Shown: positions 47,701 through 55,644 of the stretch, piece after piece
How the letters are laid out: the number at the start of each line of letters is the position of its first letter
Numbering within the stretch: position 1 is the first letter of the stretch
Origin: Tengunoibacter tsumagoiensis
GTDB lineage: Bacteria > Chloroflexota > Ktedonobacteria > Ktedonobacterales > Ktedonobacteraceae
Direction of reading: 5' to 3'
NCBI RefSeq assembly: GCF_003967535.1
Contig: NZ_BIFR01000002.1
Span: 806,001-870,000 of the forward strand
DNA: 64,000 nucleotides
Made by a program: the position numbers and the translations under genes
The notes under the pieces: generated by a model
Seen by the model: the letters and a program-made list of their open reading frames with translations, nothing else
Databases searched by the model: none
What the model was told of the DNA's origin: nothing

Positions 47701-48392
47701 TTGGTACGAGGTTCGCCAGCGGGGACAGTAATCAGAGAGAAATGTGAGGGAACATGCATCTGACTGATTGCATCACGCGTCTCCTGATCATCCTCTTCGG
47801 TCAGCAAGAGAATCTGGAGCTTCTCAACTGGATAATCCAGAGCCTCCATAGCTTTAATAAATTGAGGAACAACCTCCACCTCGCGATACAGTGGGCAGAG
47901 AATCGTATACTTTGGCCATTCGGCATGGACCAGCGCATGAACAACCTTATCCGTAATATCTTCTGCCGCAGAGCTCTTTAACGTACCAGTTGCGAGAAAG
48001 AACGTAAAGAGCAGATCCCCTGCGTAGATAATCATCAATACAGAAAGGATAAGAGAGAGCAGAGTAATACCCCAATAGAACAGCCCCACAAGCAGGCCAA
48101 GGATCAGGCAGCCGATAGCCACGATCTGGAGGCGGGTCATCGTATGAAATGCGGAGAGATGGTAGCGAAAAGGAGCGAAGGGATTAATTTTTTTGCCACG
48201 GATCGTAAACGTCTGTGAAGCCTCATGTATGTACTGTCTGGCCTGGTCTAATTTGCCCGGAACAGTGTCATTCGCGAGCCAATCGAAGTAGATAGCAGCC
48301 TGTTGACCAGTCGTCGTTAAGATAGAATCTTCCTCTTGAAAATCTTGTACGGCAACAGCATGCGTATGGTCATTATTATCCTTAATCATCAA
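44775..48392 (-). CDS. GT2 polysaccharide synthase-like protein fused to a membrane GT-C (PMT/GT39-like) domain
   Basis: This 1,205-residue membrane protein has two parts. Residues about 90-560 are a processive GT2 enzyme with helices on both sides: YTILCPLYREVEVV, VIYDAEDIPDP (DxD), VTEDCDLGQRL (TED) and LRQRSRWIKGYMQTY (QxxRW). After a Ser/Thr-rich linker (residues about 570-630), the second half has some ten hydrophobic helices with periplasmic-type loops such as WLPLPHLLMLPF and LSRYDAW, resembling protein-mannosyl or ArnT-like transferases. It may make a lipid-linked sugar and transfer it, or build a polysaccharide. It shares strand and close spacing with the secreted repeat protein gene, a possible acceptor. 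AGAGGG precedes the start. Confidence 0.85.
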   Translation of the reverse strand: MMIKDNNDHTHAVAVQDFQEEDSILTTTGQQAAIYFDWLANDTVPGKLDQARQYIHEASQTFTIRGKKINPFAPFRYHLSAFHTMTRLQIVAIGCLILGLLVGLFYWGITLLSLILSVLMIIYAGDLLFTFFLATGTLKSSAAEDITDKVVHALVHAEWPKYTILCPLYREVEVVPQFIKAMEALDYPVEKLQILLLTEEDDQETRDAISQMHVPSHFSLITVPAGEPRTKPRACNYGLIQATGDYIVIYDAEDIPDPLQLKKAVLTFAKQGPTVACVQAKLNFYNPNQNLLTRWFTAEYSLWFDLTLPGLQRAGLPLPLGGTSNHFRAETLRMLGAWDPFNVTEDCDLGQRLAHYHLKTAVLDSTTYEEANSQFRNWLRQRSRWIKGYMQTYLVYMRKPSQYLRPERLQEFLGLQIVIGARTAVLFINPLMWLMVILYFAFRPFVGEAYQTLFPRSVLYTGSICLVFGNFFYLYSHIIGCMKRQRYELVLATLLIPIYWAMTSLAGFIALYQLIFKPHYWEKTKHGLHLAYAQNNTSAVTTNVLASGKTVAPVLQDISLETAKVQSDPNTSSSSTGLVSSGLQLSAASISSSLLTLSPAIQLKSKTSEKSNTDTLLYRLQQVLPTKKHNAFDPWLLVLILLSCLTSLGALWYFYQNDQLLTYGDSYSHLLIARRILDSATPGLAQIGGVWLPLPHLLMLPFIWNNFLWFTGLAGSFAAMPCFVIAAIYLYLSAYRLTQNRSASFIGTLLFVFNLNILYIQTTPLSEIVLIASMLMACYYFIAWTQDEELLQLLLAALGTFFATLSRYDAWFLFLALLGLIVLVGLLKRQRRQQIEANLLTFGALGGLGILLWMLWNAIIFNDPLYFQRGPFSSQAQQTSLIKLHILYTYHNLWQSIRYFTIDSLENVGWLTFTLGGVALIVYLCRRRFTPDVIAGLTIFIPFIFYVVSLYTGQAALYVTAAVPPSAPNGLYNARYGVQSVAPTAFFVAVLISRLMQIHIVQVGQRVKTFLTHTFFAAHPLQNFSLTQARKAMAQKVYLFSLPILFLGVILGQACWTAHNGIVSLNDGLYGLDCAPFHESVLFLAQHYDHGLILEDTFTSPVPQISFKDVIYEGSGPLWQAALAHPTHSVDWILVNPTNPDDLIAQKIDVHTPEFLAQYEVVTQEPKGLLLFHRKGLAPLPTHTLSTQLINLHAQCGQGDPNHKP

Positions 48393-48951
48393 CTAGATCC
48401 CTCTAAAGTCGCACCAGGTATAAAATACATTAAAAAATTTGGACACACAAAAGAAAGCCTTTACATGATTGCGGATCACACATTCTTTGTGTTTTTCCAG
48501 CACAACCTGAAGTAAAAGCCGGACGAGAGGAAGGAATGCTTCTATGGCGAGGGCTTCAATGCCGTTTTACTAGCTCATTCTGAGGGTTATGTAATATATG
48601 AACGGCAGACAGATAGAAAAATGGGCTTCCATTATTACGCTATACTTCGCGTGGAGAAAATGGCTTGAATTACAGAAGATTCTCTAATGTATAAAGATTG
48701 TATCCATTATCTTTCTCTGAAAAAGCAAGCGGGTAATGTATTCTACAGGCAAGGAAAAATAACATTATTTTACTTTCATCGAGAGAATACAAGTAACTAT
48801 TATCATAAGTATAAGTATTTGTCAATGCAAAGCAGAATAGAGTAAGAATAAATAACCTTTTGGGCATGAAGGCATAGCAAAAATTTTCTATGAGAAGAGC
48901 TTCATCTTTACAGATAAAGGAGCGTGCTCTGTTCTTTGCCCGGGACTCTGG
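48393..48951. other. AT-rich gene-free stretch
   Basis: About 560 bases downstream of the thioesterase gene and upstream of the dual glycosyltransferase gene. The promoter of the latter should lie between 48393 and about 48550; no clear boxes were found. A 65-codon minus frame at 48670-48867 has a hydrophobic N-terminus but no ribosome site and unlikely codon use, so I do not call it. Nothing else is visible. Confidence 0.45.
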
Positions 48952-49701
48952 TTAGCACCTGGCAAGAGCCTGGTTCAGGACATACATCACGTCCTGTCTG
49001 ACGGGTTGAATAAAAAAGTGATTCCCGGCAAACATATGGAGGGTAAAGCGGCGATTGGTCTGTGTACGCCAGGCGTCCAGTTGACTCTGAGACACCTCCG
49101 GATCGGAGAGACCGCCCAGTGCGGCAATAGGAACTGCGAGAGGTTCTTCTTCCTGATAGCTATAGGTTTCGCAGAGCTCAAAATCGGCTCGTAGAATGGG
49201 TAAGATAAGCTGAAGGAGCTCGGGTTCGCGTAAAACAGCTTCTGGCGTGCCACCTAATTTTTGAATGGCAGAAAGAAAATCTGGCTCTGGCAGGTTATAG
49301 ATGGGATCTTCTTTATGCCAGACCTGAGGAGCACGCCCACCCGAGACAAAAAGATAGCGAGGAAGTGGTTGTTGAGCGCGGCGTAACCAGCGAGTAAGCT
49401 CAAAGCTGACTAACGAGCCCATACTATGCCCAAAGAATGCATAGGGTCGATCCAGGAAAGGCAGTAAGATAGGGCCCAATGTCTCGCACAACAGTGGGAT
49501 CTGGTTAATCGATGGTTCTATTAACCGATTTTCGCGGCCTGGAAGCTGGATGGGACAGATATCAATATCTGGTGGTAAGAACCGGGACCATTCGCGATAG
49601 ATACTGGCACCTCCGCCTGCATAGGGCAGACAGAAGAGGCGTAGATGCGCTTGAGGATTCGGGCGTACTTGAAATAACCACTTATTGTTCTCAATTTTCA
49701 T
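48952..49701 (-). CDS. Type II thioesterase (NRPS/PKS-associated)
   Basis: This 249-residue alpha/beta hydrolase is a type II thioesterase, which clears wrong or stalled groups from carrier-protein arms. It has the family-specific opening LFCLPYAGGGASIYREW, LPGRENR, the nucleophile elbow FFGHSMGSLVSFEL with Ser93, GLSDPEV for the Asp and FAGNHFFI for the His. The triad is intact and the length is normal. It lies far from the ACP cluster (25 kb) and no NRPS or PKS gene is adjacent. It may serve the ACP at 56-295 or an assembly line outside the window. The ribosome site is weak. Confidence 0.9.
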   Translation of the reverse strand: MKIENNKWLFQVRPNPQAHLRLFCLPYAGGGASIYREWSRFLPPDIDICPIQLPGRENRLIEPSINQIPLLCETLGPILLPFLDRPYAFFGHSMGSLVSFELTRWLRRAQQPLPRYLFVSGGRAPQVWHKEDPIYNLPEPDFLSAIQKLGGTPEAVLREPELLQLILPILRADFELCETYSYQEEEPLAVPIAALGGLSDPEVSQSQLDAWRTQTNRRFTLHMFAGNHFFIQPVRQDVMYVLNQALARC

Positions 49702-49885
49702 GCATTGAAATCCATTTCTCTATAATCCTTTGGATAAATTATAGCGCAATACATGCCCCTGTTGTCAATCAATCTTCAACGTATGCTATGAATAGGGAAT
49801 GGTGCAGGATTGGCGAGAGAGGGAAGAGATCCTGCCATGGTACCGTTTAAAGCACATAAGATACTATTTTCACTGTAATAAATGA

Positions 49886-50022
49886 AAAGTAGGGTGTCTC
49901 CTTCCTGATTGTGAAGCTCCACTCTGTGAGCCCCTCCATAGCATCGTTTCCAATGGAGTCATGGAGGGGCTCACAGAGTGGAGGGGGACGAGAGGAAAGA
50001 GACAAGCGGCTTTCCCTACTTT
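49886..50022. repeat. Hairpin repeat unit 1 of 3
   Basis: This unit of about 137 bases can fold end to end: the outer AGTAGGG matches CCCTACTT, and a perfect 23-base inner stem runs from CTCCACTCTGTGAGCCCCTC (49917-49939) to its complement at 49961-49983, around a 21-base loop. The outer stem also pairs GTCTCCTTCC with GGAAAGAGAC imperfectly. Two similar units follow. There is no coding frame. Confidence 0.88.
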
Positions 50023-50062
50023 ACATCGTATGATATGTTTTTAGATTGTGAGAGGATAAAAC

Positions 50063-50207
50063 AAGTAGGGAAGGTTGCTTGTCTCCTTCTTGAACATCAA
50101 TCTCCGCTATGATTCCCCCTCCATAGGAATCGTTTCCAATGAAGCTATGAAGGGGTTCACAGAGCGGAGTGAGAACAGCGGAAAGAGACAAGCGACTTTC
50201 CCTACTT
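50063..50207. repeat. Hairpin repeat unit 2 of 3
   Basis: This unit of about 145 bases has outer arms AAGTAGGGAAGGTTGCTTGT and ACAAGCGACTTTCCCTACTT that pair almost fully. The inner stem is less perfect than in unit 1, with changes such as CCCCCTCCATAG against CTATGAAGGGG. The loop keeps GAATCGTTTCCAATG, shared with unit 1. An AT-rich spacer of about 40 bases separates it from each neighbour. Confidence 0.88.
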
Positions 50208-50249
50208 GGTATTGTTTTATATCATAAATAGAGCATAATATTATAATAG

Positions 50250-50384
50250 AAGTAGGGAAGGTTGCTTGTCTCCTTCCTGATGGTGCAGCTCCACAATGGT
50301 AGCCCCGCCATAGCATTGTTTCCAATTGAGCCATGGAGGGGCTTACAGGGCGGAGTGGGAATGGGAGGAAAGAGACGCCCTACC
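50250..50384. repeat. Hairpin repeat unit 3 of 3
   Basis: This unit of about 135 bases begins AAGTAGGGAAGGTTGCTTGT exactly as unit 2 does, keeps the loop core GCATTGTTTCCAAT, and ends in a shortened arm (GGAAAGAGACGCCCTAC) lacking part of the outer stem. It ends 58 bases before the stop codon of the permease gene, so transcripts from that operon may run into the array. Confidence 0.85.
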
Positions 50385-50442
50385 TGGAATTATATACGAT
50401 GTAAAAACGCTCCTGGTACCGCAGAAAAGATATGGAGACCAC

Positions 50443-52092
50443 TTATCGTCCAATATCTTTGCGGATAAAACGGATAGAAGCCACCGCTAATGCTACTACG
50501 GCGACTGCGAGCACCCCCAGCATATCCAGGAATGGCAGACCATGTAACAGCGGTGTTCCATAATAATAAAAGGCTGAGAGCCTCAGCGTCGTCTCTGACC
50601 AGTTCAAGCCAGGCCCAACAAAGCTGATAAAGAACCAGACGATCAACAGAAAGCTCAAGAGGCCAGTATCTATCGCTGTACGTAGCCAGCCAGCCAGCAA
50701 ATAGCCCAGAGCAGCCATCAGTAGCCCCAGTGGAATAATTGAAAGCGTTGCAGCAGCCAGATTGCTATCATCGAGAGAGAGGCCACTGGCTAGCGCGGCC
50801 AGTGCTGTAACGGCCAGCGTCACAACACTGATACAGATGGTAGCAGTAGTGAGCGCTGCAAAACGCCCTAAGAGCACCCGCAAACGTGGCTGTGGCGTAG
50901 AAAGCACCAGATCCAGTCGTCCCTCTTCCTCATCGGCAGACCAGCGATTGGCCTGCGTAATGGCAAAGATCATGATCAGTACCGGAAGAAAGACAAAGAG
51001 TGCACTCAGAATAGTCGCATTTGTTGCAATATCGCCCCCTCCAACTTTCGTCAGAAGATCTTTCAGGACTGGAGAGCTCTGGAACAGAGTTGCCATATTC
51101 GCCTCTGTCTGTTTGACAATGGCAACCATCCAGCCAGCAAGTCCAGCAATGGCTAAGGTCCACCAGCAGGTAGGAGCTATAATCATGCCCAGGCTCCGTG
51201 TATAAATGGAACGTAGCGACCAGGCATTCACTGGAAGGGCCTTCTCTCTTGAGACGGTTCGAGCTGGCTGGTGCAGGAACGCAGGAAGAGCCACCGTTCC
51301 TCCGACATCGCGCCGCCTGAAGAAGAACAATGCGGCCCCACTGAGCAGAATATTCAAAGCCAGGAGGAGCAGCATCGCGCCAGGATTCGTTCCATACCCA
51401 GGAACCAGCGGTTTGCTGAGATTATAGTAATAGATGGGAGAGATCTGGCTGATCCATTCTGTACCAGGGATAACTCGATGGACGATATCTAGCAGAATGA
51501 ATAGAATCAATAAACCAGTTGTCCACCCAGTAGCGGTACGACGTTCCTGAGTGAATTGGGAGATGAAGAGGGTAAGAGATCCAAAGAAGCCACCAATCAA
51601 TATCACATTGAGACTGAAGAGCAGAGCATCGCCCAGTGTAAAGTTTGCGCTTACACTCTGACCACCTCCAAAGGTAAGCAACGTAATCAGTAGACCCATG
51701 ATCAGCAGGGTCGTCCAGACAGCGGCCAGCTTTTCCAGTAGAATACGCACGCGCCCCTGGGGGAGTGAGAGCAGAACGTCCAGCGAGCCACGTTCTTCTT
51801 CTCCACGTATGATGCGGCTACATGTCAGCAGCGGCCAGATGGCTATGACCAGGATGGTCAGACCATATTTCCAGGTCACATAGCCACCAGGCGTGTCCAC
51901 ACCCACAGGATCAGCAAACCAGGCAAACTCTTTTGCCAGATCGATAAGCGAAGCGCGAGCCTGTGGTGTCGTCAACAGAGAAGGGACAGCAGCCAGAACC
52001 GCATACATAAGGAGTCCCATACCGATGCCCCAACTAAACATCGCGATGCGGAACTCGCGTAGCGTTTTGAGATAGATACTTTTAAACCACAT
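50443..52092 (-). CDS. ABC-2 type exporter permease
   Basis: This 549-residue membrane protein has about twelve hydrophobic segments in two halves of similar pattern, each opening with a charged cytoplasmic stretch (SIYLKTLREFRIAMFSWGIG; ARTVSREKALPVNAWSLRSI). This matches large ABC-2-type permeases of drug or antibiotic exporters. Both halves contain an acidic loop with EEERGSLDVLLSLPQGR or DEEEGRLDLVLSTPQPR, the cytoplasmic coupling segment seen in this group. The ATG at 52092 follows GAAGGAGGCC and overlaps the ATPase gene by 11 bases. With the ATPase and TetR genes it makes a regulated export system. The substrate is unknown. Confidence 0.9.
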   Translation of the reverse strand: MWFKSIYLKTLREFRIAMFSWGIGMGLLMYAVLAAVPSLLTTPQARASLIDLAKEFAWFADPVGVDTPGGYVTWKYGLTILVIAIWPLLTCSRIIRGEEERGSLDVLLSLPQGRVRILLEKLAAVWTTLLIMGLLITLLTFGGGQSVSANFTLGDALLFSLNVILIGGFFGSLTLFISQFTQERRTATGWTTGLLILFILLDIVHRVIPGTEWISQISPIYYYNLSKPLVPGYGTNPGAMLLLLALNILLSGAALFFFRRRDVGGTVALPAFLHQPARTVSREKALPVNAWSLRSIYTRSLGMIIAPTCWWTLAIAGLAGWMVAIVKQTEANMATLFQSSPVLKDLLTKVGGGDIATNATILSALFVFLPVLIMIFAITQANRWSADEEEGRLDLVLSTPQPRLRVLLGRFAALTTATICISVVTLAVTALAALASGLSLDDSNLAAATLSIIPLGLLMAALGYLLAGWLRTAIDTGLLSFLLIVWFFISFVGPGLNWSETTLRLSAFYYYGTPLLHGLPFLDMLGVLAVAVVALAVASIRFIRKDIGR

Positions 52093-53008
52093 GAGAGGCC
52101 TCCTTCGCAGCCTGTCCGTCACTTTCGTAGTAACGGAGGAAGATATCTTCCAGGCTGGGCTCGTGGCTGATCAAACTCACAACAGCATACTGGGCTGCGG
52201 TTTTGACCACAGCATCAGCTCCCCCCTGTAGAGAGAGATGCAACGTACGTCCATCCGCCAGGAGCTCCACCTGTTCTACGCCGTCAAGCCCCTGGAACGC
52301 ATCGAGAGGTACCTCACTGGCAAAGGTAATGGTAAGCTCGTGGCGTTTAATATCCTTCAACTCGGTGACCAGACCCACACGCACCAACTGGCCCTCTCGA
52401 ATAATTGCAACCCGATTGCACGTTTGCTCTATCTCAGTCAGAATATGTGAAGAAAGAAAGACAGTCCGTCCGTCGGCTCGTACCTCTTTGACCATGCGCT
52501 CAAATTCCTGCTGGTTCAACGGGTCCAGACCACTGGTGGGTTCATCGAGAATCAGCAGTTGAGGTCGATGCATAAAAGCTTGAATGATACCGATCTTGCG
52601 TTTATTTCCGCTGGAGTATTGCCGAAACTTGCGACTGGGATCACAATCCAGCCGTTCAATCAGTTGTTTGAGATAGGCTTGATCAACACCACCACGGAGA
52701 TGTCCAAAGTATTCCAGAATCTGCCCACCTGTCAGATTGGGATCGAACGAAAGCTCGCCTGGTAGATAGCCAATCAGCCGTTTGATCGCGATGGATTGTT
52801 GCCAGACGTCCAGTCCAGCAATGCGCGCGGTGCCTGCATCTGCATGCAGGAGAGCCATCAGCAGGCGAATAGTCGTTGTTTTGCCAGCCCCATTGGGGCC
52901 GAGAAAGCCAAAAACCTCTCCTTCTTGCACCTGGAAGGATACATCGAGAATGCCCCGTTTCGTGCCATAGCGTTTAGTCAGACCAGCAACTTCGATAATC
53001 GCAGTCAT
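52082..53008 (-). CDS. ABC transporter ATP-binding subunit
   Basis: This 308-residue ATPase of the drug-export (DrrA/CcmA-like) type pairs with the overlapping permease gene. Walker A is GPNGAGKTT, the signature is changed to YSSGNKRKIG, Walker B is LLILDEPTSGLDP and the H-loop is VFLSSHIL. A C-terminal extension of about 80 residues follows the ATPase core, common in this group. The signature motif differs from LSGGQ but keeps the Ser and the first Gly, as in several antibiotic exporters. AAAAGGAC precedes the ATG. The TetR gene lies 102 bases upstream on the same strand. Confidence 0.92.
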   Translation of the reverse strand: MTAIIEVAGLTKRYGTKRGILDVSFQVQEGEVFGFLGPNGAGKTTTIRLLMALLHADAGTARIAGLDVWQQSIAIKRLIGYLPGELSFDPNLTGGQILEYFGHLRGGVDQAYLKQLIERLDCDPSRKFRQYSSGNKRKIGIIQAFMHRPQLLILDEPTSGLDPLNQQEFERMVKEVRADGRTVFLSSHILTEIEQTCNRVAIIREGQLVRVGLVTELKDIKRHELTITFASEVPLDAFQGLDGVEQVELLADGRTLHLSLQGGADAVVKTAAQYAVVSLISHEPSLEDIFLRYYESDGQAAKEASHVV

Positions 53009-53110
53009 GTCCTTTTCCTTTTTGGCTTGATTATGTATGAGATTAAGAATGTCAGTGTCGAGATTGCTCTCTCAAGTGAGTTGAAAGAGTACTGATCTAT
53101 CACGTTCTTG

Positions 53111-53827
53111 TCAGGGCGATGCGGGCGGTCCATGCTCGGAGGATGAGACCAGCCATTGTGAGAGCTCTGTGCGCGAAGCACGCTGTAAGCAACCAGCTGG
53201 TGCTCCTAACACAGATTCGAGCGCATCGGTCGTAGCGGAGACGATGCGTTCAAGACGAGAGAGATCTTCGCGCTTCTGTTCCTCTGCCAGAAGAATTTCG
53301 GCTGTAGCATAGCCAAGATCTTCAAGCAAGGTGAGGATCATTCTTGCCGCTTGATCAGGATAACGCGTCGTCAGGACCCCCTCTTGTATTCCCTGGCTAA
53401 CAATCTTCTCCAGCCAGGGAGTAAAGCGTTTGACGCGCGCCAGATAGAGTTTTTGACGCACAATAGCATTCTCATCTGCATACCAGATACGCAGGTAGGC
53501 TAGCACCAGATGCTTATGCTCGATTTTTCCATGGTCCAGTGCAACAAAGAAATGGTGAAGTTTGTCCAGAGCACTAAGGTGGGGATTGTGGACAATCGGG
53601 AGCAGCCGTTGTTCGACCTCATCTCCGATACGTTCAATGAGTGCCAGGAGCAGTGAGAGTTTGGAGTCAAAGTAGTGATAAAAAGCACCTTTAGAGATCT
53701 GGAGCGCAGCGAGAATATCTTGAATGGCCATCTGCTCATAGCCTCGGGTCTCGACCAATCGCTGCGTGACATCAAGAATGGCGCTGCGTCTCTCGGCATA
53801 CTCCTGTTCGTTGACTGTACGTCCCAT
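53111..53827 (-). CDS. TetR-family repressor
   Basis: This 238-residue regulator has the N-terminal TetR helix-turn-helix: RSAILDVTQRLVETRGYEQM, then IQDILAALQISKGAFYHYFD. The ligand-binding domain of about 170 residues is not assigned. It is the first gene of an operon with the ABC ATPase and permease. A perfect palindrome sits at its promoter (53842-53864), so it very likely represses itself and the exporter until an inducer binds. AAAAGGAG precedes the start at 53827. Confidence 0.94.
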   Translation of the reverse strand: MGRTVNEQEYAERRSAILDVTQRLVETRGYEQMAIQDILAALQISKGAFYHYFDSKLSLLLALIERIGDEVEQRLLPIVHNPHLSALDKLHHFFVALDHGKIEHKHLVLAYLRIWYADENAIVRQKLYLARVKRFTPWLEKIVSQGIQEGVLTTRYPDQAARMILTLLEDLGYATAEILLAEEQKREDLSRLERIVSATTDALESVLGAPAGCLQRASRTELSQWLVSSSEHGPPASP

Positions 53828-53841
53828 CTCTACTCCTTTTA

Positions 53842-53864
53842 AATAAACCGACCGTCGGTTTATT
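53842..53864 (-). promoter_or_regulatory. TetR operator palindrome
   Basis: AATAAACCGAC and GTCGGTTTATT form perfect 11-base arms around a single central base. The site lies 15 bases upstream of the TetR start codon and just downstream of the -10 box, where a bound dimer would block transcription. Length and position are typical of TetR autoregulatory operators. No second copy was found before the ATPase gene. Confidence 0.88.
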
Positions 53865-53870
53865 ATTATA

Positions 53871-53899
53871 ACTATAGCTCAGGAATACGCAACTGTCAA
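53871..53899 (-). promoter_or_regulatory. Sigma-70-type promoter of the TetR/ABC operon
   Basis: On the minus strand TTGACA (53894-53899) and TATAGT (53871-53876) are separated by exactly 17 bases. The -35 box is perfect and the -10 box has one mismatch. Transcription would start near 53864, inside the palindromic operator, which supports repression by the TetR protein. Confidence 0.82.
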
Positions 53900-54014
53900 T
53901 GCTAGCGCTTACGAAAATGAGGTCAGTGCTTTTTTGCACTGACCCTATGAATAGTAGTGATGCCTGGGTGTATGGTAGTGTCCTACTGTTGAACGAGAGT
54001 ATGGTCTGATGATG

Positions 54015-54596
54015 CTATTGTCCACTGGTGAGGGCTGTTTGCCAGCCTGCAAGAAGTTGAGCTTCAGCGAGACTGAGGGGCGGAAGAGGATTCTCTTGAT
54101 AGTCCTGGAGATTTCCTTGCCACCAGCCTACATCCTGCCAGGCCCCGTTTTTATAGCCAACCTTCTGATAGATGCCAACAGGGATCATCCCCATCGCTTC
54201 ATGGAGTGCGACACTCCCCGGATTGGGGAGGGAGATACCTGCATACACATTATAAAAACCTTGCAGACGAAGAAGTGCAAAGAGCGAGGTATAGAGTGCT
54301 CGTCCTAAGCCCTGTCCCCGATTCTGCTCAGCGATGTAGACCGAAATATCTGCCGACCACTGATAGCCCAGGCGTGAGCGATGCTGGCTGGCATAGGCAT
54401 ACCCCAGAAGGTCTCCCTCTTTTTCTGCAACCAGCCATGGATGCGTCAGAAGCGTTTTGATAATACGCTCCTGTATTTCTTCAGGGCCAGGAGCTTTGAG
54501 CTCAAAAGAGGTCGCTGTTCGTTCGACAATGGGAGTGTAGATAGCTGAAATTGCGTCGGCATCGGAGGCCCGAGCTAAACGAAAAAGTGTTTGCAT
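54015..54596 (-). CDS. GNAT acetyltransferase (phosphinothricin acetyltransferase-like)
   Basis: This protein of 193 residues matches the Pat-type GNAT pattern: RLARASDADAISAIYTPIVE at the N-terminus, ADISVYIAEQNRGQGLGRAL as the acetyl-CoA-binding motif A, and NVYAGISLPNPGSVALHEAM, GIYQKVGYKNGAWQDVGWW typical of phosphinothricin/methionine-sulfone acetyltransferases. It should N-acetylate a small amino compound. The open frame extends to 54671, but homology begins at the ATG at 54596; AAAGGAG lies rather far upstream, so the start is not certain. It stands alone. Confidence 0.87.
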   Translation of the reverse strand: MQTLFRLARASDADAISAIYTPIVERTATSFELKAPGPEEIQERIIKTLLTHPWLVAEKEGDLLGYAYASQHRSRLGYQWSADISVYIAEQNRGQGLGRALYTSLFALLRLQGFYNVYAGISLPNPGSVALHEAMGMIPVGIYQKVGYKNGAWQDVGWWQGNLQDYQENPLPPLSLAEAQLLAGWQTALTSGQ

Positions 54597-54778
54597 AAAA
54601 ATTGCCGATCTCTCCTTTAGCAAATGACGACTATACTGGTGATAAGTAAAATTATTTACCATTATAGTCACAACTTTATAGTCATTACTTCAGGAGACGA
54701 TCGCCAATTTTTTACCTATCCAGAGTGGAATTCTCTCAATAAAAGGAAAGGATTCCACTTTGCTGCATAGGCATTGTG

Positions 54779-55627
54779 CTATGCTTTAAGAAAGCTCAGG
54801 AGATCCGTATTAAACTTGTCTTTATGCGTGCTGAACAGGCCATGTGGCGCTCCAGGATAGACCTTCAAGGTCGCATTTTTGATGATCTTGGAGGAACGCA
54901 GAGCCGAGGCACCGATTGGTACAATCTGGTCATCATCTCCATGGATAATCAGGGTAGGGACGTCAATCTTTTTGAGGTCTTCCGTGAGATCGGTCTCTGA
55001 GAATGCCTTGATGCAGTCATAGGCCCCCTTAATCCCTACCGTCATGGACCAGAGCCAGAACTCCTCTCGAATGCCCTGAGAGACCTGGCTGCCAGCTCGA
55101 TTAGCTCCATAGAAAGGTGCGCTGAGATCCTTATAGTATTGCGAGCGATCGGCGAGAACACCTTTGCGGATCTCATCAAACACCTCGATGGGCTGACCAT
55201 CAGGGTTGGCTGGAGTTTTGAGCATAAGTGGAGGAATAGCACCGACAAGGACCGCTTTTGCCACGCGTGAGGTGCCGTGGCGGCCCATATACCGTGTTAC
55301 TTCTCCCCCTCCTGTTGAATGTCCCACTAAGAGAATGTTGCGCAGGTCAAGCGCTTCAATGAGTGTAGCGAGATCATCAGCGTAGGTATCGAGATTATTG
55401 CCATCCCAGGGCTGGCTGGAACGACCACCTCCTCGACGGTCATGGGCAATGCCGCGAAATCCACTCATCGCGACCAGATTGAGCTGGTCGTCCCAGGCAT
55501 CGGCGGTAAGTGGCCAGCCATGACTGAAGACAACAGGCTGTCCGCGTCCCCAATCTTTATAAAAGATCTGTGTGCCATCCTTTGTCGTAATCATATTTCG
55601 AGCATGTTCTGTCGCAGTTCTGCTCAT
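54779..55627 (-). CDS. Alpha/beta hydrolase, non-haem haloperoxidase-like
   Basis: This 282-residue protein matches cofactor-free haloperoxidase/arylesterase-type hydrolases. It has IFYKDWGRGQPVVFSHGWPL, AHDRRGGGRSSQPWDGNN, the elbow VGHSTGGGEVTRY with Ser104, HGDDDQIVPI with the Asp, and PGAPHGLF with the His. The triad is intact. In this family halogenation is a side reaction of peracid formation; esterase or perhydrolase activity is more likely in the cell. The frame is open to 55747, but the ATG at 55627 leaves the neighbouring cupin gene free of overlap and fits homologues. The cupin gene ends 17 bases upstream, so the two may be co-transcribed. Confidence 0.88.
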   Translation of the reverse strand: MSRTATEHARNMITTKDGTQIFYKDWGRGQPVVFSHGWPLTADAWDDQLNLVAMSGFRGIAHDRRGGGRSSQPWDGNNLDTYADDLATLIEALDLRNILLVGHSTGGGEVTRYMGRHGTSRVAKAVLVGAIPPLMLKTPANPDGQPIEVFDEIRKGVLADRSQYYKDLSAPFYGANRAGSQVSQGIREEFWLWSMTVGIKGAYDCIKAFSETDLTEDLKKIDVPTLIIHGDDDQIVPIGASALRSSKIIKNATLKVYPGAPHGLFSTHKDKFNTDLLSFLKA

Positions 55628-55644
55628 GGCTTGTGCCTTTCGGT

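Noticed and set aside
48670..48867. 65-codon minus-strand frame with a hydrophobic start
   Set aside because: No ribosome site, AT-rich random-looking composition, no neighbours to support it.
49886..50384. Possible CRISPR array
   Set aside because: Repeats are 135-145 bp, only three, with internal symmetry and variable stems; no 25-40 bp repeat with unique spacers and no cas gene.
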